Assembly (NCBI RefSeq): GCF_014647675.1
Contig: NZ_BMPQ01000040.1
Span: 13,273-57,396 of the forward strand
Origin: Streptomyces flaveus
GTDB lineage: Bacteria; Actinomycetota; Actinomycetes; Streptomycetales; Streptomycetaceae
Direction of reading: 5' to 3'
DNA length: 44,124 nucleotides
Part shown: piece by piece, positions 15,627-24,012 of the stretch
Layout: each line of letters begins with the position of its first letter
How positions within the stretch are numbered: position 1 is the first letter of the stretch
Program-made: the position numbers and the translations under genes
The notes under the pieces: model-generated
Told to the model about the DNA's origin: nothing
Databases searched by the model: none
The model's input: only the letters and a program-made list of their open reading frames with translations

Positions 15627-16541
15627 CTACGGGGCGCGGAGTCCGGCCCGATACGCACCGGGAGGCGTCCCATAACGCTGTCTGAAGACGCGGTTGAAGT
15701 GGAACGGGCTGGTGAAGCCGGAGGCCGCCGCCACCCGTTCCACCGGCAGGTCGGTGGCCTCCAACAGCCGGGCGGCGTGCAGCAGTCGTGCGGCGAGCAG
15801 GGCCCGCATCGGGGACTGGCCGAGCTGCTGACTGAACAGGTGCGCGAACCGGGAGGGCGACAGCGACACGCCCGCGGCCAGCGACTCCACGGTGTGTGGC
15901 GCGCCCGGGTCCGCCGCGATCAGCGCCTCGGCCCGGCGGATCCGTACGTCGATGCCGGACCGCTGCGGCTCCGGGCGCGCGGTGGCGGCCGTGAGCAGCA
16001 CGATCGACTCCAGGGAGCACAGGGCCAGTTCGCGGGCCGCGGCTCCATGGGCGACGGCGATCTGACCGGCCGCTGCGGCGCCCGGCGCGGCCGTCCGGCC
16101 GGGCGGTGCGCCCTGACCCGTCCACCGCGCGTCGGCCAGCATCCGCCGGAACGCCGACTCCACGCGTTCGTGCACGCCGCCCGGAGCCGGCGGCACCACG
16201 TACAGCCGGTCCCCGCGTGCGTACGGCCGCAGCCAGCCCGCCCACGACGGCCTGGCCTGGCAGTGCACCCACCAGAACGCCCAGTGCCGCGCGCCCGGCG
16301 CGACCGCGTACCGATGGGGAACGTCCGGTCCGAGGACCACCAGGTCACCCGCGCCCGCCCGCGTTTCGACGGCGCCCTGGCTCAGCCGTCCGTGCCCGCC
16401 CGTGGTCCAGGTGAACAGCCAACTGTCCGCGCCACGCGGCCGGTTGACGTTGTAGCCGGGCCGCTCGTCGAAGCGGCCGACGGTGACAAGACCCGGCGGC
16501 GGGGCCGGGGCAGCAGGCTCGGGCAATCCCTCAGCGTTCAC
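15627..16541 (-). CDS. AraC-family transcriptional regulator
   Basis: 304 residues. The N-terminal half is a cupin-like sensing domain (GDLVVLGPDVPHRYAVAPG, about 65-85). The last 100 residues carry the double helix-turn-helix of AraC/XylS (VESLAAGVSLSPSRFAHLF and VERVAAASGFTSPFHFNRVF, ending RQRYGTPPGAYR). GTG at 16541 has GGGAGG 6 nt upstream; the ATG at 16547 abuts that site. It is divergent from the PhyH dioxygenase gene with only 70 bp between, which suggests it regulates that gene in response to a small molecule, possibly a sugar or sugar derivative. Confidence 0.93.
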   Translation of the reverse strand: MNAEGLPEPAAPAPPPGLVTVGRFDERPGYNVNRPRGADSWLFTWTTGGHGRLSQGAVETRAGAGDLVVLGPDVPHRYAVAPGARHWAFWWVHCQARPSWAGWLRPYARGDRLYVVPPAPGGVHERVESAFRRMLADARWTGQGAPPGRTAAPGAAAAGQIAVAHGAAARELALCSLESIVLLTAATARPEPQRSGIDVRIRRAEALIAADPGAPHTVESLAAGVSLSPSRFAHLFSQQLGQSPMRALLAARLLHAARLLEATDLPVERVAAASGFTSPFHFNRVFRQRYGTPPGAYRAGLRAP

Positions 16542-16611
16542 GGGCATCCTCCCGAAAGACGCGGCGGCCTAGCGTGGGATGGACGGAGCCTGAGCCGGAA
16601 AGGGTGAACGC

Positions 16612-17445
16612 ATGACAGTCACGGACATCGGCGCCTTCCATGAGCCCATCCTGCCCGAGGCCGGCCACCGGCAGTTCGAGGAGGACGGCTTCACGGTGCT
16701 GCGCGGACTGTTCGGCCGGGACGAGATCGCCGAGCTGAACGCGGAGTTCATGGCCCTGCACGCCGCCGGTCCGGTGCCCGGCCACTTCGAGCCGCGCGTC
16801 TCGGAGACCCTGGGGCCCGCCGATCCGCTGCACCGCTACCCCCGCGTGATGCACCCGCACCGCATCAACGACCTGGCGCTGCGTTTCCTCCTCGAACCGC
16901 GGCTGCGCGGCGTCTTGGAGCCCCTCTTCGGCGAGGAGGTTCTCGCCGCCCAGAGCATGTTCTACTTCAAACCGCCGGGCGCCCGGGGCCAGGCCCTGCA
17001 CCAGGACAACTTCTATCTCCGTGTCGATCCGGGCACCTGCGTGGCCGCGTGGATCGCCTGCGATGTGATCGACCGCGAGAACGGCGGCCTTGAGGTCGTT
17101 CCCGGCACGCACAAGATGGACCTGTTCTGCCCGGAGGAGGCCGACGAAGGACTGTCGTTCGCGCGGGAGTACGTACCGCCGCCGGCCGGCCTCGCCGCCG
17201 TGCCGGTCGACATGTCGCCGGGTGACGTCCTGTTCTTCAACGGCACGCTGGTGCACGGCTCGCAGCCGAATCGCTCCGCTGACCGGTTCCGCCGGTCGTT
17301 CATCGCCCACTACGTGGGGCGGTCGGCCGAGTGCATCGGGAGCCACTACCGCACGCTGACGATGAGCGGTGATCCGGTTCCGCTGCGGGAGAGCGAGGGG
17401 GCGGGGCCTTGCGGCACGGAGTTCGCTCCAGCGGACCCGCACTGA
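16612..17445 (+). CDS. PhyH-family Fe(II)/2-oxoglutarate dioxygenase
   Basis: 277 residues from ATG at 16612 with AAAGGG 7 nt upstream. The metal-binding facial triad is visible as H130-x-D132 (ALHQDNFY) and H215 (LVHGSQPN), with Arg near 225-228 for 2-oxoglutarate. The protein is soluble and of usual family length. Relatives hydroxylate diverse small molecules, including phytanoyl-CoA and ectoine, so the substrate is open. Position opposite an AraC regulator suggests an inducible catabolic or modifying role. It ends before a long inverted-repeat region. Confidence 0.9.
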   Translation: MTVTDIGAFHEPILPEAGHRQFEEDGFTVLRGLFGRDEIAELNAEFMALHAAGPVPGHFEPRVSETLGPADPLHRYPRVMHPHRINDLALRFLLEPRLRGVLEPLFGEEVLAAQSMFYFKPPGARGQALHQDNFYLRVDPGTCVAAWIACDVIDRENGGLEVVPGTHKMDLFCPEEADEGLSFAREYVPPPAGLAAVPVDMSPGDVLFFNGTLVHGSQPNRSADRFRRSFIAHYVGRSAECIGSHYRTLTMSGDPVPLRESEGAGPCGTEFAPADPH

Positions 17446-17453
17446 GCGCTTTT

Positions 17454-17771
17454 GGCTGCGGGTGTGTGGGTGGCTGGTCGCGCCGTTCCCCGCGCCCCTG
17501 GGTGGGTCGGGGTCGTGGGCCGGTGCGTCAGCCCGTCGCAGGGCGGGCATACGACCCTGGCCTGGTACAAGGCCCTGGTCCTCCGAGACCGAAGCTAAGC
17601 GACGGGCATACGACGCACCGGCCCACGACCCCTCCCGCCGGAGGGAAACCGCGGGTCGTTGGGGGTACGGGCTTCCCCGGGGCGCTGGCTCCTCGGGGCG
17701 CGGGGAGCCGCAGGCTTTTGCTTTTCAGGGGCGCGGGGAACTGCGCGACCAGCCACCACGCACCCGCAGCC
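17454..17771. repeat. Long nested inverted repeat between convergent genes
   Basis: The arms 17454-17500 and 17726-17771 are near-perfect inverse copies, reading CAGGGGCGCGGGGAAC at the inner end and CCGCAGCC at the outer. Inside them a perfect 20-bp pair (17510-17529 with 17612-17631) and a 9-bp pair (17531-17539 with 17599-17607) continue the same stem. The outer arms are the same element family as 2497-2567. It fills the 437-bp gap between the PhyH and HAD genes, where it could act as a two-way terminator. Between 17772 and 17882 there is a further G/C-rich hairpin; no gene is present. Confidence 0.85.
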
Positions 17772-17882
17772 GCGACACGCAGTGTCGCCCCCCACCCCCT
17801 GGCGGGGGGCCTGGGGGCGCAGCCCCCAGTTTCGGGAAGGGGCGGGGCTGGGGAAAGGAACCCTCCCCCACCCCGGTAGGCG

Positions 17883-18530
17883 TCAGGACCGCAACAGTCG
17901 CGCAGCGGTTAGGTCCAGGACGCCGTCCTGCCAGGTCAGCCCTCGCAGGTCGGGCACGACGACGGAGACGTCCGTGTCCAGGCCGCGCGGGCCGACGCCA
18001 ATGACGTACGCCCCCGCCGTGGCCCCCGCGGTCGCGCCCGCGACGCTGTCCTCGAACACGACGGCTGTCGCCGGGTCGATCCCGAGCTTCTCGGCCGCCG
18101 CCCGGTAGCCGTCCGGGGCCGGTTTGCCGTGGGTGACGTCGTCCGCGGTGATGAGTACGAGTGGCAGCGGCAGGCCGGCGGCGGTGAGGCGGGCCCGGGC
18201 GAGTGCGGTGACGCCGGAGGTCACGATGGCCCAACTCCCTTGCGGCAGGGCCGTGAGGAGGTCGAGGGCGCCGGGCAGTGCGGTCGTGAGGGCGGCGGCC
18301 TCGATTTCCAGGCGGTCGATCTCGGCGAGCGCCGCGGGCCGCTCGGCCGGATCGTCGACGAGCAGCGCGACGGTGTCGGCGGAGCGCCGCCCGTGCACCA
18401 TCGCGGTGACCTCCTCGGCGGGCAGGCCGCGTTCCCGGGCCCACCGGCTCCATGCCTGGTCGACGCCCGCGTCGGAGTCGACCAGGACGCCGTCGTTGTC
18501 GAAGAGGAGGCCTTGGCAGGGAATCTTCAT
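17883..18530 (-). CDS. HAD-superfamily phosphatase (beta-phosphoglucomutase/sugar-phosphatase type)
   Basis: 215 residues. Motif I is DNDGVLVDS (Asp11 nucleophile, Asp13 acid/base), motif II TSG, motif III Lys in GKPAPDGY and motif IV FEDS. These, with a small helical cap between motifs I and II, place it in HAD subfamily IA, close to sugar phosphatases. Its start is 10 bp after the stop of the 2-hydroxyacid dehydrogenase gene, so the two form an operon. The substrate is probably a sugar or glycolate-type phosphate, inferred from the family. Confidence 0.92.
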   Translation of the reverse strand: MKIPCQGLLFDNDGVLVDSDAGVDQAWSRWARERGLPAEEVTAMVHGRRSADTVALLVDDPAERPAALAEIDRLEIEAAALTTALPGALDLLTALPQGSWAIVTSGVTALARARLTAAGLPLPLVLITADDVTHGKPAPDGYRAAAEKLGIDPATAVVFEDSVAGATAGATAGAYVIGVGPRGLDTDVSVVVPDLRGLTWQDGVLDLTAARLLRS

Positions 18531-18540
18531 GCGGGGTCCT

Positions 18541-19560
18541 TCAGCTGACGGGACGGTTGCGGTAGCGGCCGACGAGTTCGCGCGCGGCGACCTGCATTCG
18601 GGCGGGCGGCAGGCCCCGGGCGATCAGGGTCAGGTCGTCGACCACCATGTCGCCGATGGTCCAGAACGCCTCCGGGATGCCGCCCGCGCGGTGGGCGGAG
18701 AGCACCAGCCCTTCCAGGCCGCGAGCGGGGTCGTCGGCGGCGACGGGTTCCTCGGGCCAGACGTCGATACCCGCCAGCAGCCGGCCCTCGGCGACCCGCG
18801 CGAGCAGAGCCGGGAAGTCGACGACAGGTGCCCGGCTGATGAGCATGAGCCGGGCACCGTCCGGCAGCAGGTCCAGTTCACGCTCGCCGAGCAGATGGCG
18901 GCTCTCGTCGGTGACGGTGGCCAGCACGAACACGAACCAGCTGCGGGTCAGGGTCTCGTCCAGCGTGGCGGGCACAAGGCCCTGCTCGCGCAGGACGGCG
19001 GGCGGCAGCCAGGGGTCGTACACCCGAAGGGTCGGGCGGAAGGCCGCCAGCAGCGGGTGGAGGGCACGGCCGAGTTGGCCGAAGCCGATCAGGCCGATGT
19101 CCGAGCCCTGTAGGAGTACGGCGTCGGCGTTGCCCTCGTACACGTACCGCTCCCGTCCGGCGCGGAAGGCGCGGTCCTCGCGGCTGATGCCGCGCGCCAG
19201 GTCGAGGGCGAGCCCGAGTGCGTACTCGGCGACGGCCTGGGCGTACGCGGGGCCGCAGTTGAGGAGGTGGATGCCGCGCTCGAAGCAGGAGTCGTAGTCG
19301 ACGTGCGGGTAGAAGTTGCCCTCGACGTTGAGTACGGCCCTCAACTTCCCTGCCCGGGCGAGCCGTTCGGCCGGCAGCTCGGGCTGCCCGACCACGGCGA
19401 AAGCATCGGGCAGGGCGTCGTCGAGGGCCGCTTCGGAGTCCGGTTCGATGACGGTGAAGCGGTCGTGCAGCCGGGTGAGCGCGTCCGGCGTGAAGATGCG
19501 GTCGGTGGGGTGGGGGGCGGCGCGCAGGATCACGAGCGGCTTGTCCGGGGTGCTGCTCAC
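18541..19560 (-). CDS. D-isomer-specific 2-hydroxyacid dehydrogenase
   Basis: 339 residues from GTG at 19560 with AAGGAG 5 nt upstream. It has the NAD-binding glycine motif IGLIGFGQLGRAL (about 155-167) and catalytic residues Arg243 (SRAPVVD), Glu270/271 (WPEEP) and His290 (LSAHRAGG). The enzyme oxidises or reduces a 2-hydroxy/2-oxo acid pair with NAD(P)H in the cytoplasm. It precedes the HAD phosphatase in an operon and is divergent from the GH114 lipoprotein gene (146-bp gap), which suggests a role in sugar-acid metabolism. Confidence 0.93.
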   Translation of the reverse strand: MSSTPDKPLVILRAAPHPTDRIFTPDALTRLHDRFTVIEPDSEAALDDALPDAFAVVGQPELPAERLARAGKLRAVLNVEGNFYPHVDYDSCFERGIHLLNCGPAYAQAVAEYALGLALDLARGISREDRAFRAGRERYVYEGNADAVLLQGSDIGLIGFGQLGRALHPLLAAFRPTLRVYDPWLPPAVLREQGLVPATLDETLTRSWFVFVLATVTDESRHLLGERELDLLPDGARLMLISRAPVVDFPALLARVAEGRLLAGIDVWPEEPVAADDPARGLEGLVLSAHRAGGIPEAFWTIGDMVVDDLTLIARGLPPARMQVAARELVGRYRNRPVS

Positions 19561-19706
19561 GGCTCTCCTTGCATCCGTACGGGAACAACGGGCGGCGACC
19601 TCCCGAAACGGTAACCGGGTCTGAGACGGGCCGCTGCTGTGCCAACTTGACGTGTGCGTTGCCCGCTGGCTTTGATCCTCGCGTGTCGAGGCGCGCAGGA
19701 CTTCCG

Positions 19707-20537
19707 ATGGACCGAACAGGCATGCCCGTCAAGCGCGTTGCCGCTGTCCTGGTCGCCCTTGTGACGCTGGCCGCCTGTACGTCCGGGTCCGGCGAGGACA
19801 CGGGCGACAGCGCCGCACCGCCGAAGCCCGGGAAGGTTCGGCTGCCGCCCCGGAACGCCGGCTTCGACTACCAGATCGGCGGCGCCTATCCCCCGCCGTC
19901 CGGCGTCCGTGTCATCGCCCGCGACCGTGCGGCGGACCCCGCTCCGGGCCTCTACAACATCTGTTACGTCAACGCCTTCCAGGCCCAGCCGGACGCACGG
20001 GACGACTGGCCCGCCGACCTGCTGCTGCGCGACAAGAAGGGTGCGGTCGTGATGGACGGCGACTGGGACGAGGCGCTGCTCGACATCGGCACGCCGGCGA
20101 AACGGAAGCGTATCGCCGTCCGGATCAACCAGTGGGTCGACAACTGTGCGGCCAAGGGGTACGACGCCGTCGAGCCGGACAACTACGACAGCTACACCCG
20201 TTCCCGAGGCCTGCTCACCGCGGACGACGCCATGTCGTTCATCAAGCTGCTCTCGTCACACGCGCACGCCCGCGGCCTGGCCGTCGCGCAGAAGAACACC
20301 GTGGAGCTGGTCGGCCTCAGGTCCCGTACGGGGCTGGACTTCGCGGTGGCGGAGGAGTGCGGTGCGTACGACGAGTGCGGCGCGTACGCGGAGGCCTTCG
20401 ACGACCGGGTCGTGGTGATCGAGTACACCGACCGCGGTCTGGAGAAGGCCCGTTCGGGCTTCGGTGACCGGTTGAGCATCGTGCGCCGGGATGTGCAGGT
20501 GTCGACGCCGGGCGACGACGGCTACGTCCGCGAGTGA
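19707..20537 (+). CDS. GH114-type glycosidase lipoprotein (endo-alpha-1,4-polygalactosaminidase family)
   Basis: 276 residues from ATG at 19707 (AGGA 6 nt upstream; a second ATG at 19722 is possible). The signal peptide ends in lipobox LAAC, so it should be a surface lipoprotein. The TIM-barrel text ICYVNAFQAQPDARDDWP, then GYDAVEPDNYDSY and VAEECGAYDEC, is typical of the PF03537/TM1410 group, whose members cut galactosamine-containing exopolysaccharide. The acidic residues in EPDN and AEE are the likely catalytic pair. The natural substrate in this organism is not shown. Transcription is rightward from a 146-bp divergent region. Confidence 0.88.
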   Translation: MDRTGMPVKRVAAVLVALVTLAACTSGSGEDTGDSAAPPKPGKVRLPPRNAGFDYQIGGAYPPPSGVRVIARDRAADPAPGLYNICYVNAFQAQPDARDDWPADLLLRDKKGAVVMDGDWDEALLDIGTPAKRKRIAVRINQWVDNCAAKGYDAVEPDNYDSYTRSRGLLTADDAMSFIKLLSSHAHARGLAVAQKNTVELVGLRSRTGLDFAVAEECGAYDECGAYAEAFDDRVVVIEYTDRGLEKARSGFGDRLSIVRRDVQVSTPGDDGYVRE

Positions 20538-20585
20538 GTCAGCAGCCCGGCGACTCCGGCAGCGCGGACGCCGACGTGGAGGAAG

Positions 20586-20618
20586 GGTTTCCGGGCTGGA
20601 TCAGGCACCCTGGAAACC
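20586..20618 (+). terminator. Hairpin after the GH114 gene
   Basis: GGTTTCC (20586-20592) pairs with GGAAACC (20612-20618), and GGG/CCC pairs just inside. It lies 49 bp past the stop codon. Confidence 0.5.
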
Positions 20619-20666
20619 GTGCTCGACAGACCGGGGGTCCGGCGCACGGTTGATCAACGTCGCCGA

Positions 20667-20695
20667 TTGACTGCGACCATGGCACGCTGCAGAAT
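20667..20695 (+). promoter_or_regulatory. Promoter of the aldehyde dehydrogenase gene
   Basis: TTGACT (20667-20672), exactly 17 bp, then CAGAAT (20690-20695). The predicted start is near 20702. Confidence 0.6.
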
Positions 20696-20701
20696 CAATC
20701 C

Positions 20702-20722
20702 AACATTCAACGAAGAAATGTT
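20702..20722. promoter_or_regulatory. Inverted-repeat operator candidate at +1
   Basis: AACATT, 9 nt, AATGTT. It begins at the predicted transcription start, a position that suits a repressor. Confidence 0.5.
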
Positions 20723-20791
20723 CACCAGGCGGACAAACGGCTGAGCCTCGGGGGCCTGGTCGTCTTGCCCCGCACGACGGGAAGAGCCCCC

Positions 20792-22252
20792 ATGACCCTC
20801 CATCGTGATCTGCTGATCGGCGGCAAGGACCTGCCCGCCGCCTCCGGCCGTACCGCTGAGGACGTGAATCCGTACAGCTCCCAGGTGTACGCCACGGTCG
20901 CCGCGGCCGGCGTCGAGGATGTCACGCGCGCCGTGGACGCCGCGGATGCCGCGTTCGCCGGCTGGGCCGCGACCAGCCCGGTGGTCCGGCGCAAGATCTT
21001 CCTCGACGCGGCCGACCTGCTGGAGTCCCGCGTCGAGGACGCCGTACGGACGATGGCGGGCGAGGTCGGCGGGACCCGGCCCTGGGCCATGTTCAACGTC
21101 GGCCTCGCCGCGAACATGCTCCGTGAGGTCGCCGGCGCGGTGACCGCCCCGCGCGGCGAGGTGCTGAACGCCCAGACGGAGGGCGCGCTCGGCCTCGCGG
21201 TCCGGGAGCCCGTCGGCGTCGTGGCGGCGTTCTCGCCGTGGAATGCGCCCGTCATCCTCGGCGTCCGCGCCGTGGCCGCCCCGCTCGCCGCGGGCAACAC
21301 CGTGGTGATGAAGCCGAGCGAGGACGCGCCGCTGGCCTGCGGTCTCTTCGTCGCGGACGTCCTGCGGGACGCGGGCCTGCCCGACGGCGTACTGAACGTG
21401 ATCACCAACGCCCCCGAGGACGCGGCCACGGTCGCCGAGGCGCTGATCGCCGACCCGCGTGTACGGTCGGTCAACTTCACCGGTTCCACCGGCGTCGGCC
21501 GCATCATCGGCGTCCACGCGGCCCGGCACCTCAAGCCCGCGGTCCTCGAACTCGGCGGCAAGAACTCCGTGATCGTGCTCGCGGACGCCGATGTCGACTA
21601 CGCGGTCGACGCCGCCGTCTTCTCCGTGTTCATGAACGCCGGCCAGATCTGCATGTCGGCCGACCGGCTCCTCGTCCACGAGAGCCTCGCCGAGGAGTTC
21701 ACGGCCAAGTTCGTCGCGAAGACCGAGTCGCTCGCGTCCGGCGACCCTGCCAACCCGTACACGGTGGTCGGCCCGCTCGTCACCCCGGACGCCGCCCGCC
21801 GGGTCGCCGCGCTGGTCGAGGACGCCGTCGCCAAGGGCGCCACCGTACTGACCGGCGGTACGGCTCCCGAGGGTGCCGTACACCCGGCGACCGTACTCAC
21901 CGATCTGCCGGAGAACGCCGAGCTGTACCACGGCGAGGCCTTCGGCCCGGTCGCCGTGATCAGCACGTTCGCCACGGACGACGAGGCGATCGACTTCGCC
22001 AACGCCACCGAGCACGGGCTGACGTGCGGCATCATCACCGAGAACGGCACCCACGGGCTGAAGGTCGCCCGCCGGATCCGTACCGGCATCGTGCACGTCA
22101 ACGACCAGTCCGTGGCCGATGAGCCGAACGCTCCCTTCGGCGGCTTCAAGGCCAGCGGATACGGCCGGTTCGGCGGGCGCTGGGGCATCGAGGCGTTCAG
22201 CAACACCCGGTGGGTGACGCTGGCTACGCAGCACGCGCACTATCCGTTCTGA
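20792..22252 (+). CDS. NAD(P)-dependent aldehyde dehydrogenase (vanillin/benzaldehyde dehydrogenase-like)
   Basis: 486 residues from ATG at 20792 (GGAAGAG upstream). The ALDH active site is complete: Asn151 (PWNAP), Lys174, Glu253 (LELGGKN) and nucleophile Cys287 (AGQICMSA), with FTGSTGVGR for the cofactor. It oxidises an aldehyde to the acid in the cytoplasm. The C-terminal text GGRWGIEAFSNTRWVT suggests the aromatic-aldehyde (vanillin/salicylaldehyde) branch rather than betaine-aldehyde enzymes; this is inferred. It has its own promoter and possible operator, and stands alone before an F420-type reductase gene 90 bp away. Confidence 0.93.
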   Translation: MTLHRDLLIGGKDLPAASGRTAEDVNPYSSQVYATVAAAGVEDVTRAVDAADAAFAGWAATSPVVRRKIFLDAADLLESRVEDAVRTMAGEVGGTRPWAMFNVGLAANMLREVAGAVTAPRGEVLNAQTEGALGLAVREPVGVVAAFSPWNAPVILGVRAVAAPLAAGNTVVMKPSEDAPLACGLFVADVLRDAGLPDGVLNVITNAPEDAATVAEALIADPRVRSVNFTGSTGVGRIIGVHAARHLKPAVLELGGKNSVIVLADADVDYAVDAAVFSVFMNAGQICMSADRLLVHESLAEEFTAKFVAKTESLASGDPANPYTVVGPLVTPDAARRVAALVEDAVAKGATVLTGGTAPEGAVHPATVLTDLPENAELYHGEAFGPVAVISTFATDDEAIDFANATEHGLTCGIITENGTHGLKVARRIRTGIVHVNDQSVADEPNAPFGGFKASGYGRFGGRWGIEAFSNTRWVTLATQHAHYPF

Positions 22253-22342
22253 GCCGTTCGTTTCACCGGGTGCTGTGGGGTAGTAAGTGGTGAGTGCGCC
22301 TCCGTGGTGGTTCACCACGCATACGACGATGGGAACGATGGC

Positions 22343-22789
22343 ATGCCTCTTGAAGGTGAGTACGAGCCCAGCCCTTCGGGGTGGGTACGTGAGCAGGTGG
22401 AGTTGATCGAGAGCTCCGGCGGGACGCAGGGGACGACGTTGATGGACACGGGAATGCCCGTGGTCCTGATGACCACCCGAGGCGCCAAGAGCGGCAAGCT
22501 GCGCAAGACACCCGTCATGCGCGTGGAACACGAGGGCACGTACGCCGCCGTCGCCTCCCTCGGCGGCGCCCCCAAACACCCGGTCTGGTACTACAACGTC
22601 AAGGCCGACCCCCACCTGGAGCTCCGGGACGGCACAGTCGTCAAGGACATGACGGCACGCGAAGTGGCCGGCGAGGAAAAGGCGGTGTGGTGGGAGCGCG
22701 CCGTCGCGGCATACCCGCCCTACGCCGACTACCAGAAGAAGACGGACCGCGAGATCCCGGTCTTCGTACTGGAACCGGTCGACAACTGA
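22343..22789 (+). CDS. F420-dependent nitroreductase-family oxidoreductase (Ddn-like)
   Basis: 148 residues. The family signature appears in PVVLMTTRGAKSGKLRKTP, followed by VASLGGAPKHPVWYYN, which is characteristic of the deazaflavin-dependent Ddn/PF04075 family. These split-barrel proteins use reduced F420 to reduce quinones or other electrophiles. The ATG at 22343 fits the family start (MPLEGEYEPSP); an upstream ATG in the same frame at 22304 lacks support. The ribosome site is weak. It may be co-transcribed with the upstream dehydrogenase (90 bp). Confidence 0.92.
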   Translation: MPLEGEYEPSPSGWVREQVELIESSGGTQGTTLMDTGMPVVLMTTRGAKSGKLRKTPVMRVEHEGTYAAVASLGGAPKHPVWYYNVKADPHLELRDGTVVKDMTAREVAGEEKAVWWERAVAAYPPYADYQKKTDREIPVFVLEPVDN

Positions 22790-22877
22790 TCCTGTAGCCA
22801 CGGTGCTCGGCAGGCCCTACCGGTTCCTTCGATCCAGTAGGCATGAAGCGCCGTGCGCCGGGCACACGACCCTCAGG

Positions 22878-22906
22878 CCCCGCCGCGCTCCCCCGTCGCG
22901 GCGGGG
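22878..22906. terminator. Hairpin between convergent genes
   Basis: CCCCGCCGCG (22878-22887) and CGCGGCGGGG (22897-22906) form a perfect 10-bp stem with a 9-nt loop. It can serve both the reductase gene and the metal-transporter gene. Confidence 0.7.
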
Positions 22907-22941
22907 TCGCCCGCTGTCCGGGACGGGGGCGAACCCGCAGG

Positions 22942-23895
22942 TCAACTGCCTCGTGGCTGACGGCGGGCGGTTCGCTTCGCGGTCAGTGCGTCCGTGATGT
23001 CGAGGAAGATCTGGTCGGCCTCCGGGATCGCGTAGGACACGGTCCGCTTGATGCGTTCGGCGACCAGTTCGACCTCTTCGCTGTCCAGGCCGGGGGTCAG
23101 GTCGATCCGGGCGGCCACCAGGGTCGAGTCCAGGCCCAGCTCCATCGTCAGCAGGGACTCCACGGAGTCGATCTCCGGCTGCGCCTGAAGCAGGGCACGG
23201 ATACGGCGGCTCTGCTCGGGGTCCGCAGCCCGGCCGATCAGCTGGTCGCGGGCGTCGCGGCCCAGGCGGTACGCCACGTACACGAGCAGCGTTCCGATGG
23301 CGCACGAGGCCAGTGCCTCCCAGACGACCTGGCCGGTGGCCATGTGGAGCGCCATCCCGGCGATCGCGAGGGTCACGCCGAGCACGGCGGTGCCGTCCTC
23401 GGCCACGACCGTCCGCAGCGCCGGGTCACGTGCCCCGGAGGCGCCGCCCTGGATCCGCACCTGGTGCAGGGCCCGCAGCAGGGAGATCCCCTCGGAGACG
23501 AGGGCGACCCCGAGGACGACGAGCCCCGCCACGTAGCCGTCGTACGACTCCGCCGCGCCCCTGCGCAGGGCTTCGAAGGCCTGGAAGAAGGAGAAGCAGC
23601 CGCCCATCACGAAGATGCCGACGGCTGCCAGGAGCGACCAGAAGAAGCGTTCCTTGCCGTAGCCGAAGGGATGGCGGCTGTCGGCGGGACGCCGGCTGCG
23701 GCGCAGGGCGGCGAGGAGGAACACCTCGTTCATGCTGTCGGCCACGGAGTGCGCCGCCTCCGACAGCAGTGCGGGCGAGCCCGCGACCAGGCCGCCCACC
23801 GTCTTGGCCACGGCGATCACGACGTTCGCGGCCAGCGCCACCAGCACGGTGACACGGGTCCTGCGGTCCGAGGTGGTCAACGGCTTACGGCTCAC
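22942..23895 (-). CDS. Cation diffusion facilitator (CDF) metal efflux transporter
   Basis: About 317 residues if the GTG at 23895 (VSRKPLTTSD) is the start; the frame extends to 23982 and no start has a clear ribosome site. The CDF helix II metal motif is SEAAHSVADS (His49, Asp53). In helix V the usual metal-binding pair is replaced by EDGTAVLG, as in the ZnT9/COG0053 branch. Several membrane helices are followed by a soluble C-terminal domain (from about 225, LLQAQPEIDSVESLLT). It should export a divalent metal in exchange for protons, though metal specificity is unclear. It is divergent from the next gene. Confidence 0.9.
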   Translation of the reverse strand: MSRKPLTTSDRRTRVTVLVALAANVVIAVAKTVGGLVAGSPALLSEAAHSVADSMNEVFLLAALRRSRRPADSRHPFGYGKERFFWSLLAAVGIFVMGGCFSFFQAFEALRRGAAESYDGYVAGLVVLGVALVSEGISLLRALHQVRIQGGASGARDPALRTVVAEDGTAVLGVTLAIAGMALHMATGQVVWEALASCAIGTLLVYVAYRLGRDARDQLIGRAADPEQSRRIRALLQAQPEIDSVESLLTMELGLDSTLVAARIDLTPGLDSEEVELVAERIKRTVSYAIPEADQIFLDITDALTAKRTARRQPRGS

Positions 23896-24012
23896 TTCGG
23901 CCGATTGCCCCAGTCGGGCGCCCTCACACGGAGGTGAGCGCCGAATTCGGGGAACTCCTGTCATCAGGGCAGGTCGGCGCACACCTCAGGAAGGACAGAA
24001 GGGACAGCAGCC

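Noticed and set aside
17369..18004. Frames through the repeat region after the PhyH gene
   Set aside because: The DNA is inverted-repeat intergenic sequence; the translations are low complexity and follow no ribosome site.
20654..22801. 715-codon open frame on the minus strand
   Set aside because: Antisense to the aldehyde dehydrogenase and reductase genes; composition is His/Arg/Asp/Gly-rich as in shadow frames, and no domain is readable.
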